DNA of 64,000 bases. Origin: Lutibacter sp. A80 (GTDB lineage Bacteria; Bacteroidota; Bacteroidia; Flavobacteriales; Flavobacteriaceae). The notes under the pieces were generated by a model. It did no database searches, was not told where the DNA came from, and worked only from the letters and a program-made list of their open reading frames with translations. Where the stretch lies: contig NZ_CP092480.1 in assembly GCF_022429645.1 (NCBI RefSeq), positions 62,001-126,000 of the forward strand. Reading direction: 5' to 3'. The position numbers and the translations under genes are program-made. Shown here piece after piece: positions 37,953 to 49,055 of the stretch (positions within the stretch are counted from its first letter, which is position 1; the number at the start of each line of letters is the position of its first letter).

Positions 37953-38034
37953 GTTTTGGTTTGAAAATTCAAAAACTATAAGCGTTTATAAATACATAAC
38001 ACAATTAAATTATCAAAAGTTAAATAATAATACA

Positions 38035-38985
38035 ATGAGCAATACAATTAATACTACAGCATATAATTTTCCTAAGCAAAAATCTTATTATAAAGGAAAA
38101 GTTAGAGAAGTTTATAATATTAATGATGAAATTTTAGTTATGATTGCTTCAGATAGACTTTCTGCATTTGATGTTGTAATGCCAAAACAAATTCCATATA
38201 AAGGGCAAATATTGAATCAGATTGCTTCAAAAATGATGGATTTAACTAAAGACATTGTTCCTAATTGGATTGTTGATATTCCAGATCCTAATGTTGCTAT
38301 TGGTCATTTATGTGAGCCTTTTAAAGTAGAAATGGTAATTAGAGGCTATATGTCTGGTCATGCTGCTAGAGAATACAAAGCTGGTAAAAGAGTACTTTGT
38401 GGTGTGCCAATGCCAGAAGGATTGAAAGAAAATGATAAATTTCCTGAACCAATAATTACACCAGCAACTAAAGCAGAAGATGGTGATCACGATGAAGATA
38501 TTTCTAAAGAAGATATAATTTCTAAAGGAATAGTTTCTAAAGAAGATTATGAAGTTTTAGAAAAATATACGCGTGCATTGTTTAAAAGAGGAACTGAAAT
38601 TGCAGCTGAAAGAGGTTTGATTTTAGTAGATACAAAATACGAATTTGGTAAAACAAAGGATGGGAAAATTTTATTAATTGATGAAATTCATACACCAGAT
38701 TCTTCACGTTACTTTTATGCTGAAGGTTATAAAGAAAGACAAAGTAGAGGAGAGGCTCAAAAACAATTGTCTAAAGAGTTTGTACGTCAATGGTTAATTA
38801 CAAATGGTTTTCAAGGTTTAGAAGGTCAAAAAGTTCCTGAAATGAGTGATGAAAAAATTCAAGAAATTTCAGAAAGATATATTGAATTGTACGAAAATAT
38901 TACTGGTGAAACTTTTGTAAAATCGGATGTGAGTAATATTTCTGAAAGAATTGAGCAAAATGTTTTAGCTTTTTTAAATAAATAA
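38035..38985 (+). CDS. purC: SAICAR synthase (long form)
   Basis: 316 residues, closer to the yeast-type long form than to the 237-residue bacterial form. Motifs include [30 protein letters not shown] and VRGYMSGHA-like [12 protein letters not shown], plus [14 protein letters not shown] near the nucleotide site. It joins aspartate to CAIR in purine synthesis. It starts 82 bases after the PhoH stop and the two may be co-transcribed. Confidence 0.95.
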   Translation: MSNTINTTAYNFPKQKSYYKGKVREVYNINDEILVMIASDRLSAFDVVMPKQIPYKGQILNQIASKMMDLTKDIVPNWIVDIPDPNVAIGHLCEPFKVEMVIRGYMSGHAAREYKAGKRVLCGVPMPEGLKENDKFPEPIITPATKAEDGDHDEDISKEDIISKGIVSKEDYEVLEKYTRALFKRGTEIAAERGLILVDTKYEFGKTKDGKILLIDEIHTPDSSRYFYAEGYKERQSRGEAQKQLSKEFVRQWLITNGFQGLEGQKVPEMSDEKIQEISERYIELYENITGETFVKSDVSNISERIEQNVLAFLNK

Positions 38986-39005
38986 TAATTAACGGAGGTT
39001 AAAAT

Positions 39006-40439
39006 TTATTCATATTTAAAGTAACTATTTACTTGTGTATAATTTATTGGAGTTGTAGTGCTTTCTAAAAAATTTATTAAAGTTTCGGCCGTTGTATTTG
39101 GAAGGTATATAGGCTGTTTTGTAAAGTAAGTGTCGTAAACGGCAGGGATATAGTCGTTTAATCCAATGGTTACTAGTTCGTTATCACTTAAAGTCTGATA
39201 CTCTTTATTTTTAATAATAATGGTATTGTCTTCTTGCGTTATATAAACACCTGAATAATAAATTGCGGCTTTACTATTTTTTAAAAAGTTTTTTATTTCA
39301 GAAATACTCATTGTGTATGTTACACTTCCATTGTTAAAAGGATCTATACTATAAATTTCATTTTTTAAAATATCACCTTCGTTTAAACTATTTCTAATAC
39401 CACCTGTGTTTTGAAAAGTAATATCAACACCCATTTGTATTCTTAAAGCATCTGTATAAAAACTACCAACACTTGAATTGTTGTGGTAAGCTTCTGAAAA
39501 GCCAATTACTTCGTCTAAATTTGCGTTTACATTATAAGTATCTATTATTTCTTTAATAGAACTATCGTAGTCTTGGTAAGTATCTAATTCAATTAGTGTA
39601 TAGGTGGTGTTTTTTATTGCTTTATTTTCAATTTCTAATTCAATTTTCCCAAGATAACTTAAGTTAGCACCTGCTTGGTATATTGGAATATTATTGATTT
39701 CTGTTTCTAGTTTAGAGTGTGAATGACCTCCAATAATTAAATCAAAATAAGGATAATTATTAGCAATATTATAATCTGACGATTTACCTAAATGTGTTAA
39801 TGCAACATATAAATCGGAGTCTTCAGTTTCTTTTAGCTGAGCATAGTTAGAAATTACGTTTTGATATTTTTCAAACGTTAAATTTTGAACTCTCCAAGGA
39901 TGTGTTGACGGTATAATGTCGTCTTCTTTACCGTTGGTTTCTACCAAGCCTAAAAAAGTAACTTTTAAATCATTAATTAAAATAGTTTTATAAGCATTTG
40001 GTTGAGGAATTTCACTATTATCCATAGTAACATTAGCGCAAATCCATTCAAATTGAGATTGGTTAAAACGATCTTTTAAAATTGATTCTCCATAATCAAA
40101 CTCATGATTTCCGATTACAGAAATATCAAAACCAGTTTTATTCATTAAGTCTATCATTGGAAATCCTTTTTCAGGATGATTATCTACAACAGGATTTCCG
40201 GAAAAAATGTCGCCACTACATACTAATAAAACATTAGTTTCTTTTTTAGCTTTGGTTACAATATCTTTTATTTTAGCAAAATTAGTTAATTGTCCGTGTT
40301 GGTCGTTTATATGAAATATAGTTAGTTTTTTTAAGCTACTTTCTGAAGTTGTTATTTTAGTATTATGTTTTTTAGAACAAGAAGAAATAATAAAAATAGT
40401 AGTTATTGTAATTAAAGCGTATTTAAAGATGTATTTCAT
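39006..40439 (-). CDS. 5'-nucleotidase / metallophosphatase lipoprotein (UshA-like)
   Basis: 477 residues. The signal peptide ends at a lipobox (ISSCSKK). The calcineurin-like domain has FHINDQHGQLTNF, CSGDIFSGNPV, IGNHEFDYG and IGGHSHSKLE. A C-terminal 5'-nucleotidase domain starts at about 310 (VGSFYTDALRIQMGVDI and FQNTGGIRNSL). It probably dephosphorylates extracellular nucleotides in the periplasm. It is a single-gene unit, converging on purC from the other side with a 20-base gap. Confidence 0.92.
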   Translation of the reverse strand: MKYIFKYALITITTIFIISSCSKKHNTKITTSESSLKKLTIFHINDQHGQLTNFAKIKDIVTKAKKETNVLLVCSGDIFSGNPVVDNHPEKGFPMIDLMNKTGFDISVIGNHEFDYGESILKDRFNQSQFEWICANVTMDNSEIPQPNAYKTILINDLKVTFLGLVETNGKEDDIIPSTHPWRVQNLTFEKYQNVISNYAQLKETEDSDLYVALTHLGKSSDYNIANNYPYFDLIIGGHSHSKLETEINNIPIYQAGANLSYLGKIELEIENKAIKNTTYTLIELDTYQDYDSSIKEIIDTYNVNANLDEVIGFSEAYHNNSSVGSFYTDALRIQMGVDITFQNTGGIRNSLNEGDILKNEIYSIDPFNNGSVTYTMSISEIKNFLKNSKAAIYYSGVYITQEDNTIIIKNKEYQTLSDNELVTIGLNDYIPAVYDTYFTKQPIYLPNTTAETLINFLESTTTPINYTQVNSYFKYE

Positions 40440-40502
40440 AAAATTAGGGGAGTTGTGTAAAAATATGATGAAGCTCTTGGCTTATTTTAAACTTTGAGTT
40501 GT

Positions 40503-40946
40503 TTAAGCTTTAACTTCTTTTTTCATATCTTTAAGTACTTCAATTAAATTATTGATGTCTAAAGGTGACTGTATTAACCAGTTTAGAGCACTATTGTTAG
40601 TAGAAAATACGGAAATTTGTTGGCTGTTATCAGCAAGTAATGTATCGTAAATTGTTGTTGTTACTACATGGTTTGGTGTACTAGTAATAAAGGCTATTTT
40701 TCTTTTTCCTAATACTGAAGTATTACTTTTAATAAAATCTACAAATAGTTTTAAATTTTTATCTGGATAAATAAAAGTTATATTTTTAAAATGTATAAGG
40801 TGGTTAAGTCCAGGTTTAAAATTTTTATCACTAAATACTTTTTGTTTAAATTTAATATAGGAATCAACATCTAAATTACCGCTATGGTATTCTAAAATTA
40901 TGTTGAGATTATTAATAATTTTATATGTGCTTTTTAAAGGAGCCAT
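40503..40946 (-). CDS. Conserved protein of unknown function, STAS-like, paralog 1
   Basis: 147 residues. It is a paralog of 41272-41718: both open with PLKS-YKI, place an alternating LEYH segment near residue 17, have an IHFKNITF / INFKNVDF strand, and an AFITSTPNHVVT / AFITRTPNQIVP motif. Strand-helix alternation and length suggest a SpoIIAA/STAS-like fold (reader of a signal, or protein partner). No enzymatic site is evident. Function unknown. Confidence 0.7.
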   Translation of the reverse strand: MAPLKSTYKIINNLNIILEYHSGNLDVDSYIKFKQKVFSDKNFKPGLNHLIHFKNITFIYPDKNLKLFVDFIKSNTSVLGKRKIAFITSTPNHVVTTTIYDTLLADNSQQISVFSTNNSALNWLIQSPLDINNLIEVLKDMKKEVKA

Positions 40947-41271
40947 ATTATATTTTTGGGATTACAATCGATAAAAGTAGAAAAAAAGTAGATTTGAAAA
41001 AACAAAAGGACTTATAACTTAACAAATGGTAAGTTTTATTGTTTCATTTGCTATTTAGCTTATTGTTTTTATTTCTTTATTATTAAATATTGTTTAATAT
41101 TATGTAGCCTTTATTCAGGAAGATTCAGTGTAAGGTGTATTTGAAAAATTGAAACCTAATCTGGATAAATTTAAGAAGATTGAAGCTTTTAGAACTGTAT
41201 TATTTATAAATAAAGTCTTAATTAATTGTAAATTATAAATGCATTTTAATTTACTAAAATTTTAAAATGTG
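40947..41271. other. 325-base gap between two STAS-like paralogs
   Basis: AT-rich, with one short hairpin (AACTTA 41016-41021 and TAAGTT 41030-41035). No coding potential is seen. Each paralog seems to have its own promoter, since the gap is large. Confidence 0.4.
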
Positions 41272-41718
41272 TTAATACGATTTTTGTGCATTTATTTTTT
41301 TTAATTCTTTATATACAATATCAAGATTTTCTGGAGTTAAATCAATGTTTAGCCAATCTAATGCGCTTTCATAAGTTGAAAAAATTTCTACTTTTTGGTT
41401 TAACTCATTTTGTTTCATTTTGTATAAAGTGGCAGGTACAATTTGGTTAGGAGTTCTTGTTATAAAAGCAAGTTTTTTTTCACTTAAAATTTTAGGTATT
41501 TGTTTTAAATGTTCTACATATGAATCAATATCATTAGAAGATATATTAAAATCAACATTTTTAAAATTTATTATATAATTTAAGTGTTTTGAATATAAAG
41601 GGTCTTCAATTAACTTTGTTTTAAAGTCTCTATAAGAATTGATGTCTAGAGCGTCTTCGTGATATTCAACAATAAGATTATAGTTAAGTAATATTTTATA
41701 ATTGCTTTTTAATGGCAT
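41272..41718 (-). CDS. Conserved protein of unknown function, STAS-like, paralog 2
   Basis: 148 residues. It lines up with 40503-40946 along the whole length, at roughly one identical residue in three by eye, including a final ALDWL (ALNWL) block near 112. The pair likely arose by tandem duplication. It lies upstream of the yidC terminator at 41758-41785, so it is transcribed separately from yidC. Function unknown. Confidence 0.7.
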   Translation of the reverse strand: MPLKSNYKILLNYNLIVEYHEDALDINSYRDFKTKLIEDPLYSKHLNYIINFKNVDFNISSNDIDSYVEHLKQIPKILSEKKLAFITRTPNQIVPATLYKMKQNELNQKVEIFSTYESALDWLNIDLTPENLDIVYKELKKINAQKSY

Positions 41719-41757
41719 TATTATGGGGTTGGGGTTTGTAGATGTAAATATAAAAAA

Positions 41758-41785
41758 AAGTCCCTTTGAAACAACAAAGGGACTT
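41758..41785 (-). terminator. Rho-independent terminator of yidC
   Basis: Arms AAGTCCCTTTG (41758-41768) and CAAAGGGACTT (41775-41785), a six-base loop, and a run of T on the minus strand. It lies 23 bases after the yidC stop. Confidence 0.88.
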
Positions 41786-41807
41786 ATAATTTAATAGATA
41801 TTTTTGT

Positions 41808-43700
41808 TTATTTTTTCTTTTGTTTAGCTTGTTGCTCTTGAGCTTGTTTCATAGCTTCATTTAAGCGTTTTCTAAACTTTCCTTCTTTTTTAGGTTTCTT
41901 TTTATTTTCTTCAATTTTAGCATGAATTTTTTCTTCATCTATAATATAATTCTTAATAACTAACATAATTGTTATGGTTAATAAGTTAGAAACAAAATAG
42001 TATAAACTTAAACTACTAGCATACATATTAAAGAAGATTAGCATCATTACAGGAGAAAGATACATCATCATTTTCATCATTTTTTGCATATCAGGCATTC
42101 CTTCTTGTGTAGGCTGTTGCATATTCATTTGTTGGCTTTGACTCATTCTCATATAAAAGAAAATGGCTACAGATGCTAATATTGGAAATAAACTAATGTG
42201 AGATCCGTACATTGGTATATGAAATGGAAGTTCAAATACAGAATCGTACGATGATAAATCATCTGCCCATAAAAAACCTTTTTGACGTAAGTCTATGTTT
42301 GAAGGGAAGAACCTAAACAAGGCAAAGAATACTGGCATTTGTAATAATGCAGGAATACAACCCGACAATGGACTAACACCGGCTTTACTTTGTACCGCCA
42401 TTGTTTCTTGTTGACGTTTCATTGCGTTTTCTTTTCCAGGTAAACGCTTGTTAATTTCTTCCATTTCAGGCTTTAAAACCTTCATTTTAGCACTCGACAG
42501 GTAAGATTTATATACTAGTGGAGACATTATAATTCTAACAACTATAGTTAGTAAAATAATTATAATACCATAATTACCTATAAAACCTTGTAGGAAATTA
42601 AATACTGGCACAAAAACTAAGCGGTTTATATAACCAAAAATTCCCCAACCAAGATTTACAACTTCTTTTATATTTCTGTCGTATTTTTTTAAGATTTGAT
42701 AATCGTTTGGTCCAATATACCAGTCCATATTGTAATTAAACTCCCCAGCATCTAGTACTAAAGGTGTTTTTAAAGCAAAAGCTTTGGTAAAAACAGTGTC
42801 AATTTCTTCGTCTTTAGTTAAAGTAACTGATGTTAATTTTGCATTGTCAAATGCTTTATCAGTAATTAAAATAGCTGAAAAGAAATGCTGTTTAAAGGCT
42901 ACCCAATTTACGTCAGATTCTTCTGCATCATCTTCACCGCCTATAGATAGGTAATCAATATCTTCATCTTCTTTTTCGTAGTATAATTCTGTTTGTTGAT
43001 TTTCGTAACGAATACTTTTTTCGTGACTAAAACCATCTAAATTCCAATCTAGTGTAATTTGTTGTGCTGAATTTATTGAATTACTTAAACCTTGAGATTT
43101 AATGTTGAAATCAACCATATATTCATCTGGTTTAATTTCATATCTATATTCTAAATACTCAGAATCCGAAACTTTTAATTTCATTGAAAGCACCTGATTA
43201 GAACCGTTTTTTGTTAATGTTGGTTCAAACATTAAATCTTTTGTGTTTAATGTTCTGTTATCTGAAGTTCCAAAATTAATATTAAAAGAAGCATTCTGAT
43301 CTTTTACAATATATAAAGGTAGCGAATCATAAGTAACATAATCTTTAATTAATGCTTCTTTAATTTGTCCTCCTTTGTTAGATATTGTTAATTTAAGTAC
43401 ATTGTTTTCTAGAATTGTGCTACCTTCTGAAACAGTAGTAGAATACCCAAAACTCCCTAATTGGCTTTTTGCTTTAGCTAATGTTAAGGAATCTGTACTT
43501 TGCAGTGCATTTTCGGTTGAATTATTATAAGTTGTTGTATTAGTATCAGCTTTAGCTGCTTCAACTTTTTCTGTTGCAGCTTTTTCTTGAGCTGCAATTT
43601 CTTCAGGAGTTGGTTGATTGCTCCACATCCACCATAACATAATAGCTCCAAGAAGCACAAAACCTATTAGTGAATTAAAATCGAATTTTTTTTCTTCCAT
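41808..43700 (-). CDS. yidC: Membrane protein insertase YidC
   Basis: 630 residues. An N-terminal helix (about 10-25, LIGFVLLGAIMLWWMWS) precedes a large periplasmic domain (to about 340). The conserved membrane core starts at about 370 and includes YGIIIILLTIVVRIIMSPL, LQMPVFFALFRFFPSNIDLR and QPTQEGMPDMQKMMKMMMYL. The tail is lysine- and glutamine-rich, as is common. It inserts membrane proteins with or without Sec. It is 110 bases from pyrG, with a clear terminator downstream. Confidence 0.96.
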   Translation of the reverse strand: MEEKKFDFNSLIGFVLLGAIMLWWMWSNQPTPEEIAAQEKAATEKVEAAKADTNTTTYNNSTENALQSTDSLTLAKAKSQLGSFGYSTTVSEGSTILENNVLKLTISNKGGQIKEALIKDYVTYDSLPLYIVKDQNASFNINFGTSDNRTLNTKDLMFEPTLTKNGSNQVLSMKLKVSDSEYLEYRYEIKPDEYMVDFNIKSQGLSNSINSAQQITLDWNLDGFSHEKSIRYENQQTELYYEKEDEDIDYLSIGGEDDAEESDVNWVAFKQHFFSAILITDKAFDNAKLTSVTLTKDEEIDTVFTKAFALKTPLVLDAGEFNYNMDWYIGPNDYQILKKYDRNIKEVVNLGWGIFGYINRLVFVPVFNFLQGFIGNYGIIIILLTIVVRIIMSPLVYKSYLSSAKMKVLKPEMEEINKRLPGKENAMKRQQETMAVQSKAGVSPLSGCIPALLQMPVFFALFRFFPSNIDLRQKGFLWADDLSSYDSVFELPFHIPMYGSHISLFPILASVAIFFYMRMSQSQQMNMQQPTQEGMPDMQKMMKMMMYLSPVMMLIFFNMYASSLSLYYFVSNLLTITIMLVIKNYIIDEEKIHAKIEENKKKPKKEGKFRKRLNEAMKQAQEQQAKQKKK

Positions 43701-43809
43701 GTGTATAATTAAATGTCAATTTGTCATTTGCTTTTTTGAAAAAGTTTAAAAAGCCCGACAAAAGTACTAAAAGTAACGTTAATAACTAGTTTTTATTAAT
43801 GGTTATATA

Positions 43810-45447
<1,638 letters not shown>

Positions 45448-45586
45448 CTAACTCTATTTTAGTTTACAAAAGGTAAATGATAAAAAAGTTAGAAACTTAT
45501 ATCAGGTATTAAGTGTTAGGTATCTACTATTTAATATTGGGTATTTTAGGTTTTAAAATATGAAGTATTTTAGTTAAAACACAAAA

Positions 45587-45625
45587 AAGAGACTGTCTAA
45601 AAAAATAATTTTCAGACAGTCTCTT
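45587..45625 (-). terminator. Rho-independent terminator of the glucan phosphorylase gene
   Basis: Arms AAGAGACTGTCT (45587-45598) and AGACAGTCTCTT (45614-45625) pair perfectly around a 15-base loop, followed on the minus strand by T. It lies 27 bases after the stop at 45652. Confidence 0.88.
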
Positions 45626-45651
45626 AAAAAGTTTTATAAGATTAACTACAA

Positions 45652-47295
45652 TTAACTATAAAGTTCTTCGTAGTATTCTTTAGCCATTCTGTTGCTAGTA
45701 AATTCAGGAATTACATCTCCAATACTATTGAACACAATTTCTTGCCATTTTTTAGGCTTGTCATAATATGTTGGTAGTACTTTCTTTTCAAGTATGTCAA
45801 AAAGATTTGCACAATCTTCATCGTCTTGTTCCCAAACAGGTTTTTTATAATCTAATTCAGGTAATACAAAACAATTCTCTCCATTTTTTTCAAATTCTGG
45901 AATCCAACCATCGTTAATCGAAACATTTATTGAACCGTTAAATGCAGCTGTCATACCACTTGTTCCAGAAGCTTCACGCGTAATTCTTGGAGTATTTAAC
46001 CAAATATCTGAACCACATTTAAGTTGTTTAGATAAATCAATTTCATAACCAGTTAAAACGGCTAGGTTTTTTCTGTTTTTTGAGAAGTTTACCAAATGAT
46101 TAAAAATATCAATAGCATAATAATCTTTTGGATAAGGTTTTCCAGCCCAAATTATTTGTACAGGATATTTTTCGTTTGAAAGTAGTTTTTCAAAACGCTC
46201 AAGATCGTATAGAAATATATCAGCTCTTTTGTATCCTGCAAAACGTCTTGCCCAAACAATTGTTAATACATCTGGATCAAATCTTTTTTGCGTTTGATTT
46301 AAAACAACATCAAACAATTCATTTTTAAGTGTTGTTTTACGCGTTTTAAATTTTTTAGCGCTTTTCTTTTGAAATGCACTTTTTATTTCTTCGTCTTGCC
46401 AAAATTTTTGATTTTGAGCATTAGTAATTGGAATAATTTTGTTGATTCCTTCAAAACCTTTCCACATATCGTTAGAAACTACTGCGTGTAGTTTAGATAC
46501 TGCATTAGATTTATTAGCCATTCTTAATGCCGAAACAGTATAATTAATCATACCGTCATTTACCATTTCAACTCTTAATTCTTCTTCAGAAAGTGTTCTA
46601 CCAAAAAATCCACATCTATTTAAATGTCTAGCATCACGTTCTTCGTTTCCTGCTTTTTCTGGAGTATGTGTTGTAAATGCAAATTGTTTTTTCGTAGCAC
46701 CTTTATCTCTTAAATAATAGAACGCAGGTAATGCGTGTCCTTCGTTTAAATGATACATGTCAGCTCCGCCTAAAGCTTCAACTACTTTAGCACCTCCAAT
46801 ACCTAAAATAATACTTTGAGATACTCTGGTAAGTTCATTTGAATCGTATAGGTGATTTGTTATTGTTCTTGATAAATGGTCATTACCTTCAACATCTGTA
46901 CTTAAAAGATACATAGGTACACAACCAAAAATTTCAGGTTTTAAAATATAAGCTCTAACTTTTACACTTGGATTATCGTGTAGAGGTACTTCAACTTCAA
47001 TTCCTGTATCTTCTAAAAAATTATATGTTTTTTCAATAAAATCAGTTCTTAATGTTCTGTCTTCGTTTCTTCCTTGGTCGTAATATCCATATTTCCATAG
47101 CATTCCAATACCAATCATATTTTGTTTTAACTCGTAAGCTGAACGCATATGAGAACCAGCTAAAAATCCCAATCCACCTGAGTATATTTTTAAAGCTTGG
47201 TGAATCCCGAATTCCATACTAAAATATGCTACTTTTTTATCATATTTTTTTGCTGGCTTGTATGGATGATGCCATTTGCTATATTCATTAATCAT
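45652..47295 (-). CDS. Alpha-glucan phosphorylase family protein lacking the PLP lysine
   Basis: 547 residues, the short bacterial form of glycosyltransferase family 35. Recognisable blocks include YFSMEFGIHQALKIYSGGL, FTTHTPEKAGNE, VWARRFAGYKRADIF and IIWAGKPYP. The PLP-lysine motif, normally EASGTxxMK, reads REASGTSGMTAAFNG, so the residue that should be lysine is threonine (T449). It may be an inactive or divergent enzyme, or one with a displaced cofactor. A typical family member would release glucose-1-phosphate from glycogen or starch. It is a single-gene unit with its own terminator. Confidence 0.87.
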   Translation of the reverse strand: MINEYSKWHHPYKPAKKYDKKVAYFSMEFGIHQALKIYSGGLGFLAGSHMRSAYELKQNMIGIGMLWKYGYYDQGRNEDRTLRTDFIEKTYNFLEDTGIEVEVPLHDNPSVKVRAYILKPEIFGCVPMYLLSTDVEGNDHLSRTITNHLYDSNELTRVSQSIILGIGGAKVVEALGGADMYHLNEGHALPAFYYLRDKGATKKQFAFTTHTPEKAGNEERDARHLNRCGFFGRTLSEEELRVEMVNDGMINYTVSALRMANKSNAVSKLHAVVSNDMWKGFEGINKIIPITNAQNQKFWQDEEIKSAFQKKSAKKFKTRKTTLKNELFDVVLNQTQKRFDPDVLTIVWARRFAGYKRADIFLYDLERFEKLLSNEKYPVQIIWAGKPYPKDYYAIDIFNHLVNFSKNRKNLAVLTGYEIDLSKQLKCGSDIWLNTPRITREASGTSGMTAAFNGSINVSINDGWIPEFEKNGENCFVLPELDYKKPVWEQDDEDCANLFDILEKKVLPTYYDKPKKWQEIVFNSIGDVIPEFTSNRMAKEYYEELYS

Positions 47296-47526
47296 AAATT
47301 AATTTTTTTAGAAATTTTATTGCAAAAATAGGTATTTGAATCATTTAAAATATATGCTATATTATCTTATTTATGTATGTTTTAGAGGGTTTGAGGCTTT
47401 TTTTTTGAAAAAATAAGACGTGAGGTTAATTTAGAATATGTTTTGAATTTATATTGCTTTAAATAAGTGATTTAAGTTTAATTATTTAGGGTAGATTGGT
47501 TAGAATCTAAGGTGTTAAAATTTAAA

Positions 47527-47566
47527 AAAGCTATCTTAACTATTGATTGATAGTAGAGATAGCTTT
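47527..47566 (-). terminator. Rho-independent terminator of aqpZ
   Basis: Arms AAAGCTATCT (47527-47536) and AGATAGCTTT (47557-47566) with a 20-base loop, followed by a short T run on the minus strand. It lies 25 bases after the aqpZ stop. Confidence 0.78.
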
Positions 47567-47590
47567 AAACTATTGTAAGTTATTAATTTT

Positions 47591-48280
47591 TTATTCCTTT
47601 GTTTCTGGTGAAATGAATTTGTAAATTAATCCTGCTAGAATTGCTCCTACAATTGGTGCTAACCAGAATAACCATAACTGACTTAATGCCCAGTCGCCAA
47701 CAAAAATTGCTTGACTAGTACTTCTTGCTGGGTTTACAGAAGTATTTGTAATTGGTATGCTTATTAAATGGATCAGTGTTAATCCTAAACCAATTGCTAA
47801 TCCAGCTAAATATTTTGGAGCTTTTGAGTGTGTTGCACCCAGTATAATTATTAAAAACATAAATGTCATAACTACTTCAGTAATAAGTGCTGCTTGTAAG
47901 CTATAACCACCAGGAGAATGTTCTCCATATCCATTTGCGGCAAACCCACCAATGTCAAAACCTGGTTTTCCAGATAAGATTAAATAAATAATACCAGCTC
48001 CAGCAATACCACCTAATACTTGCGCTGCAATGTAAGGGAGTAATTCTTTTTTATCAAAACGACCTCCAGCCCATAAGCCAATAGAAACTGCAGGGTTTAA
48101 ATGGCAACCAGAAATATGGCCAATAGCATAAGCCATAGTTACTACTGTTAAACCAAAAGCTAAAGCTACGCCTGCAAATCCAATTCCTAAATCTGGAAAT
48201 GCAGCAGCGAAAACTGCACTACCACATCCGCCCAGTACTAACCAAGCTGTTCCAATAAATTCTGCTACTAATTTTTTCAT
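47591..48280 (-). CDS. aqpZ: Aquaporin Z
   Basis: 229 residues with six membrane helices and two half-helices. Both NPA motifs are present, in [11 protein letters not shown] and [10 protein letters not shown]. The R after the second NPA and an H in the middle (IHLISIPI) fit the narrow water-selective channel. It carries water across the inner membrane. Single-gene unit with terminator 47527-47566. Confidence 0.96.
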   Translation of the reverse strand: MKKLVAEFIGTAWLVLGGCGSAVFAAAFPDLGIGFAGVALAFGLTVVTMAYAIGHISGCHLNPAVSIGLWAGGRFDKKELLPYIAAQVLGGIAGAGIIYLILSGKPGFDIGGFAANGYGEHSPGGYSLQAALITEVVMTFMFLIIILGATHSKAPKYLAGLAIGLGLTLIHLISIPITNTSVNPARSTSQAIFVGDWALSQLWLFWLAPIVGAILAGLIYKFISPETKE

Positions 48281-48646
48281 AAATAATAAAGTTTTAAATT
48301 AATTAATAGGGTTAGTAGTTCAAATATAATTTATTTAAGTGTAATATATAGAGGGAAATTTAAAAATATAGTTAATTAGTTTTTATAGGGTTATGTACTA
48401 TTTATTAAATTTTTTAATTTAGTTGTATGTGTTTTTTTAAAATTAAGCTAAGTAAGTTTAAAAGTAGTGCTAAATTGTTAAAGGGAATGTTATAGATGTT
48501 TAAAATTTGAAGTATTATTAATAAATAATTGAATTTTTTGTTCTAAATCTGGAGACTTTAAAAGGTTGATTTTCTAGGAACTAATAGTGATAACTTTTAT
48601 AAATTATAATTTAAAATTATAATTTTTTATTTTTTTTCGAAATCTA
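48281..48646. other. Intergenic sequence upstream of rpmH
   Basis: AT-rich, without open frames or hairpins of note. It probably holds the minus-strand promoter of aqpZ near its left end and ends at the rpmH promoter (48647-48677). Confidence 0.45.
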
Positions 48647-48677
48647 TTTGTCAAACACAAAAGGATTTGTATATTTG
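48647..48677 (+). promoter_or_regulatory. Flavobacterial promoter of rpmH
   Basis: TTTG at 48647-48650, 19 bases, then TATATTTG at 48670-48677. This is a consensus match. The start codon lies 75 bases beyond the -7 element, so the leader is about 68 bases. Confidence 0.8.
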
Positions 48678-48751
48678 CCAACGCTTTCAAGAAGACATCT
48701 TCTTAAAGTGAATTAAGAAAATAAGAAACACGATTTTTAAAGATATTTGTA

Positions 48752-48913
48752 ATGAGTAAAAGAACATTTCAGCCTTCAAAGAGAAAGAGAAGAAACAAGC
48801 ACGGGTTTAGAGAGCGTATGGCTTCTGCAACTGGTAGAAAAGTTTTAGCAAGAAGAAGAGCTAAAGGGAGAAAAAGATTAAGTGTTTCTTCTGATTCAAG
48901 ACCTAAGAAATAA
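48752..48913 (+). CDS. rpmH: 50S ribosomal protein L34
   Basis: 53 residues, ATG at 48752 and TAA at 48911. The product is basic and matches L34: [20 protein letters not shown], then [20 protein letters not shown], with a short C-terminal extension (VSSDSRPKK) seen in Bacteroidota. It is a structural component of the large ribosomal subunit. It has its own promoter and terminator and is not beside dnaA or rnpA in this genome. Confidence 0.97.
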   Translation: MSKRTFQPSKRKRRNKHGFRERMASATGRKVLARRRAKGRKRLSVSSDSRPKK

Positions 48914-48934
48914 TGAAACAATAGTTTTATATAT

Positions 48935-48963
48935 AAGGTGTTACTTTTTTTTAGTAACACCTT
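48935..48963 (+). terminator. Rho-independent terminator of rpmH
   Basis: Arms AAGGTGTTACT (48935-48945) and AGTAACACCTT (48953-48963), followed by a run of T. It lies 21 bases after the stop. Confidence 0.9.
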
Positions 48964-49055
48964 TTTTTATGACCTTTTAATAAGTTTTAAAAACTATTTT
49001 TTTTTAGAAAACTAATTTTATAGATATTTACCAAATTATTAATTTATATTGACAA

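Noticed and set aside
48769-48960. 63-codon frame on the minus strand opposite rpmH
   Set aside because: It is the shadow of the highly biased L34 gene; the plus-strand product is an unmistakable ribosomal protein.
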